Below, one piece after another: positions 41,985-43,622 of a stretch of 43,622 nt of DNA. The notes under the pieces are model-generated. The model saw only the letters and a list, made by a program, of their open reading frames with translations. It was not told the origin of the DNA and did not search any database. This stretch comes from Myxococcota bacterium (GTDB taxonomy: Bacteria > Myxococcota_A > UBA796 > JAFGLY01): NCBI GenBank assembly GCA_024276675.1, contig JAJRWT010000005.1:1-43622 (forward strand), given 5' to 3'. Positions within the stretch are counted from its first letter, which is position 1. Every line of letters begins with the position of its first letter. The position numbers and the translations under genes were made by a program.

Positions 41985-43193
41985 TCAGGTGGTGGCTCCG
42001 CGCAGCAGGAAGGTCTCCATGGGCCCCTTGCCCTTCACCTGGATCGTACCTCGCGGCTCCAGGAGGAAGGCGGAGCCGAGTTTCTTCCGAACGGGGGCCG
42101 AGACCTGAATCTCGCCGGGCAGTCCGTGGGATTCCATGCGGGCGGCGGTGTTGACGCTGTCCCCCCAAAGGTCGTAGCTGAACTTCTTCTTGCCGATGAC
42201 GCCCGCCACCATCGGTCCGCTGGCGATTCCGATTCGGACTTTCAGGGGGCTGCCGTCCAGGCCGGGCAGGGCGGTCAGCTTGTCGCGGGCTTCCAGGGCG
42301 AAGCGGGCCATGGCCACGGCGTGGTCCCCGCGCCTGGATGGGGCTCCCGAGACCACCATGTAGGCGTCGCCGATTGTCTTGATCTTCTCCAGGCCATGGC
42401 GCGTGACAAGGTCGTCCAGCAGCGAGAAGACCCGGTCCAGCAGAGTCACCACGTCCTCTGGAGAGTGATCCTGGGAAAGCGAAGTGAAGCCCACCAGGTC
42501 CACGAAACACACGCTGGCGTCGGGGATACCGTCGGCGATGAGCTTTTCGCCCGCTTTCAGGCGAGTGATCACCTGGCCAGGCAGGATGTTGCGCAGTAGA
42601 TCGTCTGCCTTGCGCCGTTCCAGCTCCATCCCTCGCTCCGCGATCTCGGCGGCCCGGCTGTAGTTGTAGGCGAAGAAACCAAGGAGCCCGAACACCACGT
42701 AGATGTTCGCGCAGCCGATGCGGTCCAGCAGGTTGGGATCCAGCGCGTATATGGGGGGGGTGTTCCGGGCGTAGTCCAGCAGGGTGATGAAGGTGATGGG
42801 AGTGGATGCCAGGAGCAGCAGCTTCACTGCCCCCCGGCCGGCCGGCAGGAAGAAGACCAGGGCGGTGGCGGTCATGATGTAGAACTGGAATCCGGCCTTC
42901 CAGCCGATGAAGTAGACACAGAGGCTCTGGTGGACCAGCAGCTCCACGGTGGCCAGGACCACGGTGGAGAGGTGGCGGCCACTGCGGTTGAGCAGCATGG
43001 CGATGATGTAGATACCCACGCTGAAGATGTTGAACAGCGCCAGGGGCTTCACACCCAGGTACCAGAAGAAAGGTACAAGGAAGGCATGGATCAGGGTGGC
43101 AGCCCACGAACCCGCGTTGAAGATGACGAAGGATCGGTAGGTGCTCGATGGCAGCTTTTCACCGGTCCCTGCAAGCAGGTCTCTGGTGGTCAT
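41985..43193 (-). CDS. Membrane class III adenylate cyclase
   Basis: This 402-aa protein has about six TM segments (residues ~20-180) and a C-terminal cyclase catalytic domain (~215-395). Metal-binding Asp222 (VDLVGFTSL) and Asp266 (KTIGDAYMV), base-selecting Lys262 and Asp331 (SYDLWGD), and transition-state Asn338 and Arg342 (VNTAARM) are all present. This set specifies ATP, so it is an adenylate cyclase that makes cAMP; the membrane part may sense a signal. The ATG at 43193 has GGAGG 8 nt upstream, so the longer open frame to 43493 is untranslated. Confidence 0.93.
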   Translation of the reverse strand: MTTRDLLAGTGEKLPSSTYRSFVIFNAGSWAATLIHAFLVPFFWYLGVKPLALFNIFSVGIYIIAMLLNRSGRHLSTVVLATVELLVHQSLCVYFIGWKAGFQFYIMTATALVFFLPAGRGAVKLLLLASTPITFITLLDYARNTPPIYALDPNLLDRIGCANIYVVFGLLGFFAYNYSRAAEIAERGMELERRKADDLLRNILPGQVITRLKAGEKLIADGIPDASVCFVDLVGFTSLSQDHSPEDVVTLLDRVFSLLDDLVTRHGLEKIKTIGDAYMVVSGAPSRRGDHAVAMARFALEARDKLTALPGLDGSPLKVRIGIASGPMVAGVIGKKKFSYDLWGDSVNTAARMESHGLPGEIQVSAPVRKKLGSAFLLEPRGTIQVKGKGPMETFLLRGATT

Positions 43194-43622
43194 GGTCCGT
43201 ACCTCCGTGGGGCCGCCAATGCCATGACGGGCGGCCAGGAGTTGATTGTATGCTGGTGCGAGAGCACATCGGCGGGGATTCGGGAGCTGGCCGGCAGCGC
43301 CTGGGGGGCAGAGCCAGTCACCCTGGTGGGCCGGCCCGACAATGACCCCGTGAACCAATACAGTTGCGGCTGGGAGACGACGTGAATGGGCATTTTTCCG
43401 TACTCGGACTGGCTGATGGCTGGTGGGGAGGGGAACCGCCACTGGGTGACTCCATTCGCCACGGACATGCCGCCAAGCGTAACAAGTTCCCATCCGGAAA
43501 AGGCGGACCGAGCCGGGGCGAGTCGCTTTCGAGCCAGGCGCATCCTGCGTAACCCGCCGGAATAGCAGCGCTATTTCAAGTGGTTGCGCGGATGTGCCTG
43601 GCGAAGGAATGGGCCGCTCCGG
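43194..43622. other. Right-edge region without a convincing gene
   Basis: Only low-quality ORFs occur here (such as 43543-43190 minus), with no domain-like sequence. It holds a candidate -10 element for the cyclase gene, a GGGCCGGCCC palindrome (43329-43338), and a small inverted repeat AATAGC/GCTATT at 43561-43575. Confidence 0.5.
43245..43250 (-). promoter_or_regulatory. Possible -10 element (TACAAT) for the cyclase gene
   Basis: TACAAT on the minus strand lies about 52 bp upstream of the cyclase ATG. The -35 region 17 bp further upstream does not match the consensus, so this is tentative. Confidence 0.25.

Noticed and set aside
40810..43107. 765-codon minus-strand frame overlapping the cyclase and dehydrogenase
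   Set aside because: It is the same strand in another frame, Arg/Gly/Pro-rich, and spans two well-supported genes.
43190..43543. 117-codon minus-strand frame upstream of the cyclase
   Set aside because: It has no protein-like features and overlaps the cyclase start region with its Shine-Dalgarno.

Overview
The window is GC-rich and gene-dense. It reads like a chromosomal segment of a Gram-negative, myxobacterium-like (Myxococcota / former Deltaproteobacteria) organism. The evidence is a PilZ-like domain of the kind common in Myxococcus, many secreted lipoproteins with Asp/Thr-rich linkers after the lipobox, thrombospondin type 3 (TSP3) calcium-binding repeats, MYXO-CTERM-like sorting tags, and an NtrC-family regulator. 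Taxonomy is inferred from gene content only. I saw no rRNA, tRNA, CRISPR array, transposase or phage gene.

Left part (1-13.7 kb). A PilZ-like protein with a repetitive Pro/Ser/Thr linker runs off the left edge. It converges on a Nudix hydrolase-subtilase pair. Two adjacent giant paralogous envelope proteins follow on the + strand (3092-6643 and 6774-10172). Each has TSP3 repeats, then a MYXO-CTERM-like tag, then a second signal-peptide-like segment, a barrel-like region, carboxypeptidase-regulatory-like domains and an OmpA-like end. Finding a C-terminal sorting tag in the middle of two paralogous ORFs is the most unusual feature here. After them come a secreted GH3 hydrolase with an altered catalytic dyad, an SDR oxidoreductase lacking its catalytic Ser, and an unrecognised 410-aa protein.

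Starch region (13.7-23.6 kb). A tightly packed minus-strand operon encodes an isoamylase-type debranching enzyme, an outer-membrane barrel, a small lipoprotein, a GH13 amylase with a CBM20-like end, and a CPBP intramembrane protease. A third GH13 lipoprotein is divergent from it. Together they look like a surface system that hydrolyses alpha-glucans and imports the products. The CPBP protease is also a candidate processing enzyme for the MYXO-CTERM-like tags.

Membrane-organisation region (23.8-31.2 kb). A YqiJ/NfeD-like protein, two flotillins and HflX lie in one + strand operon. Four tandem paralogous small lipoproteins of an unrecognised family follow.

Right part (31.2-43.6 kb). A minus-strand set encodes a PpiC-type lipoprotein chaperone, a SurA homologue broken by one in-frame TAA, and PdxA. 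A membrane histidine kinase converges on an NtrC-type regulator. The remainder is a small secreted protein, a DsrE-like protein, a PNGase F-like lipoprotein, a zinc alcohol dehydrogenase and a membrane class III adenylate cyclase.
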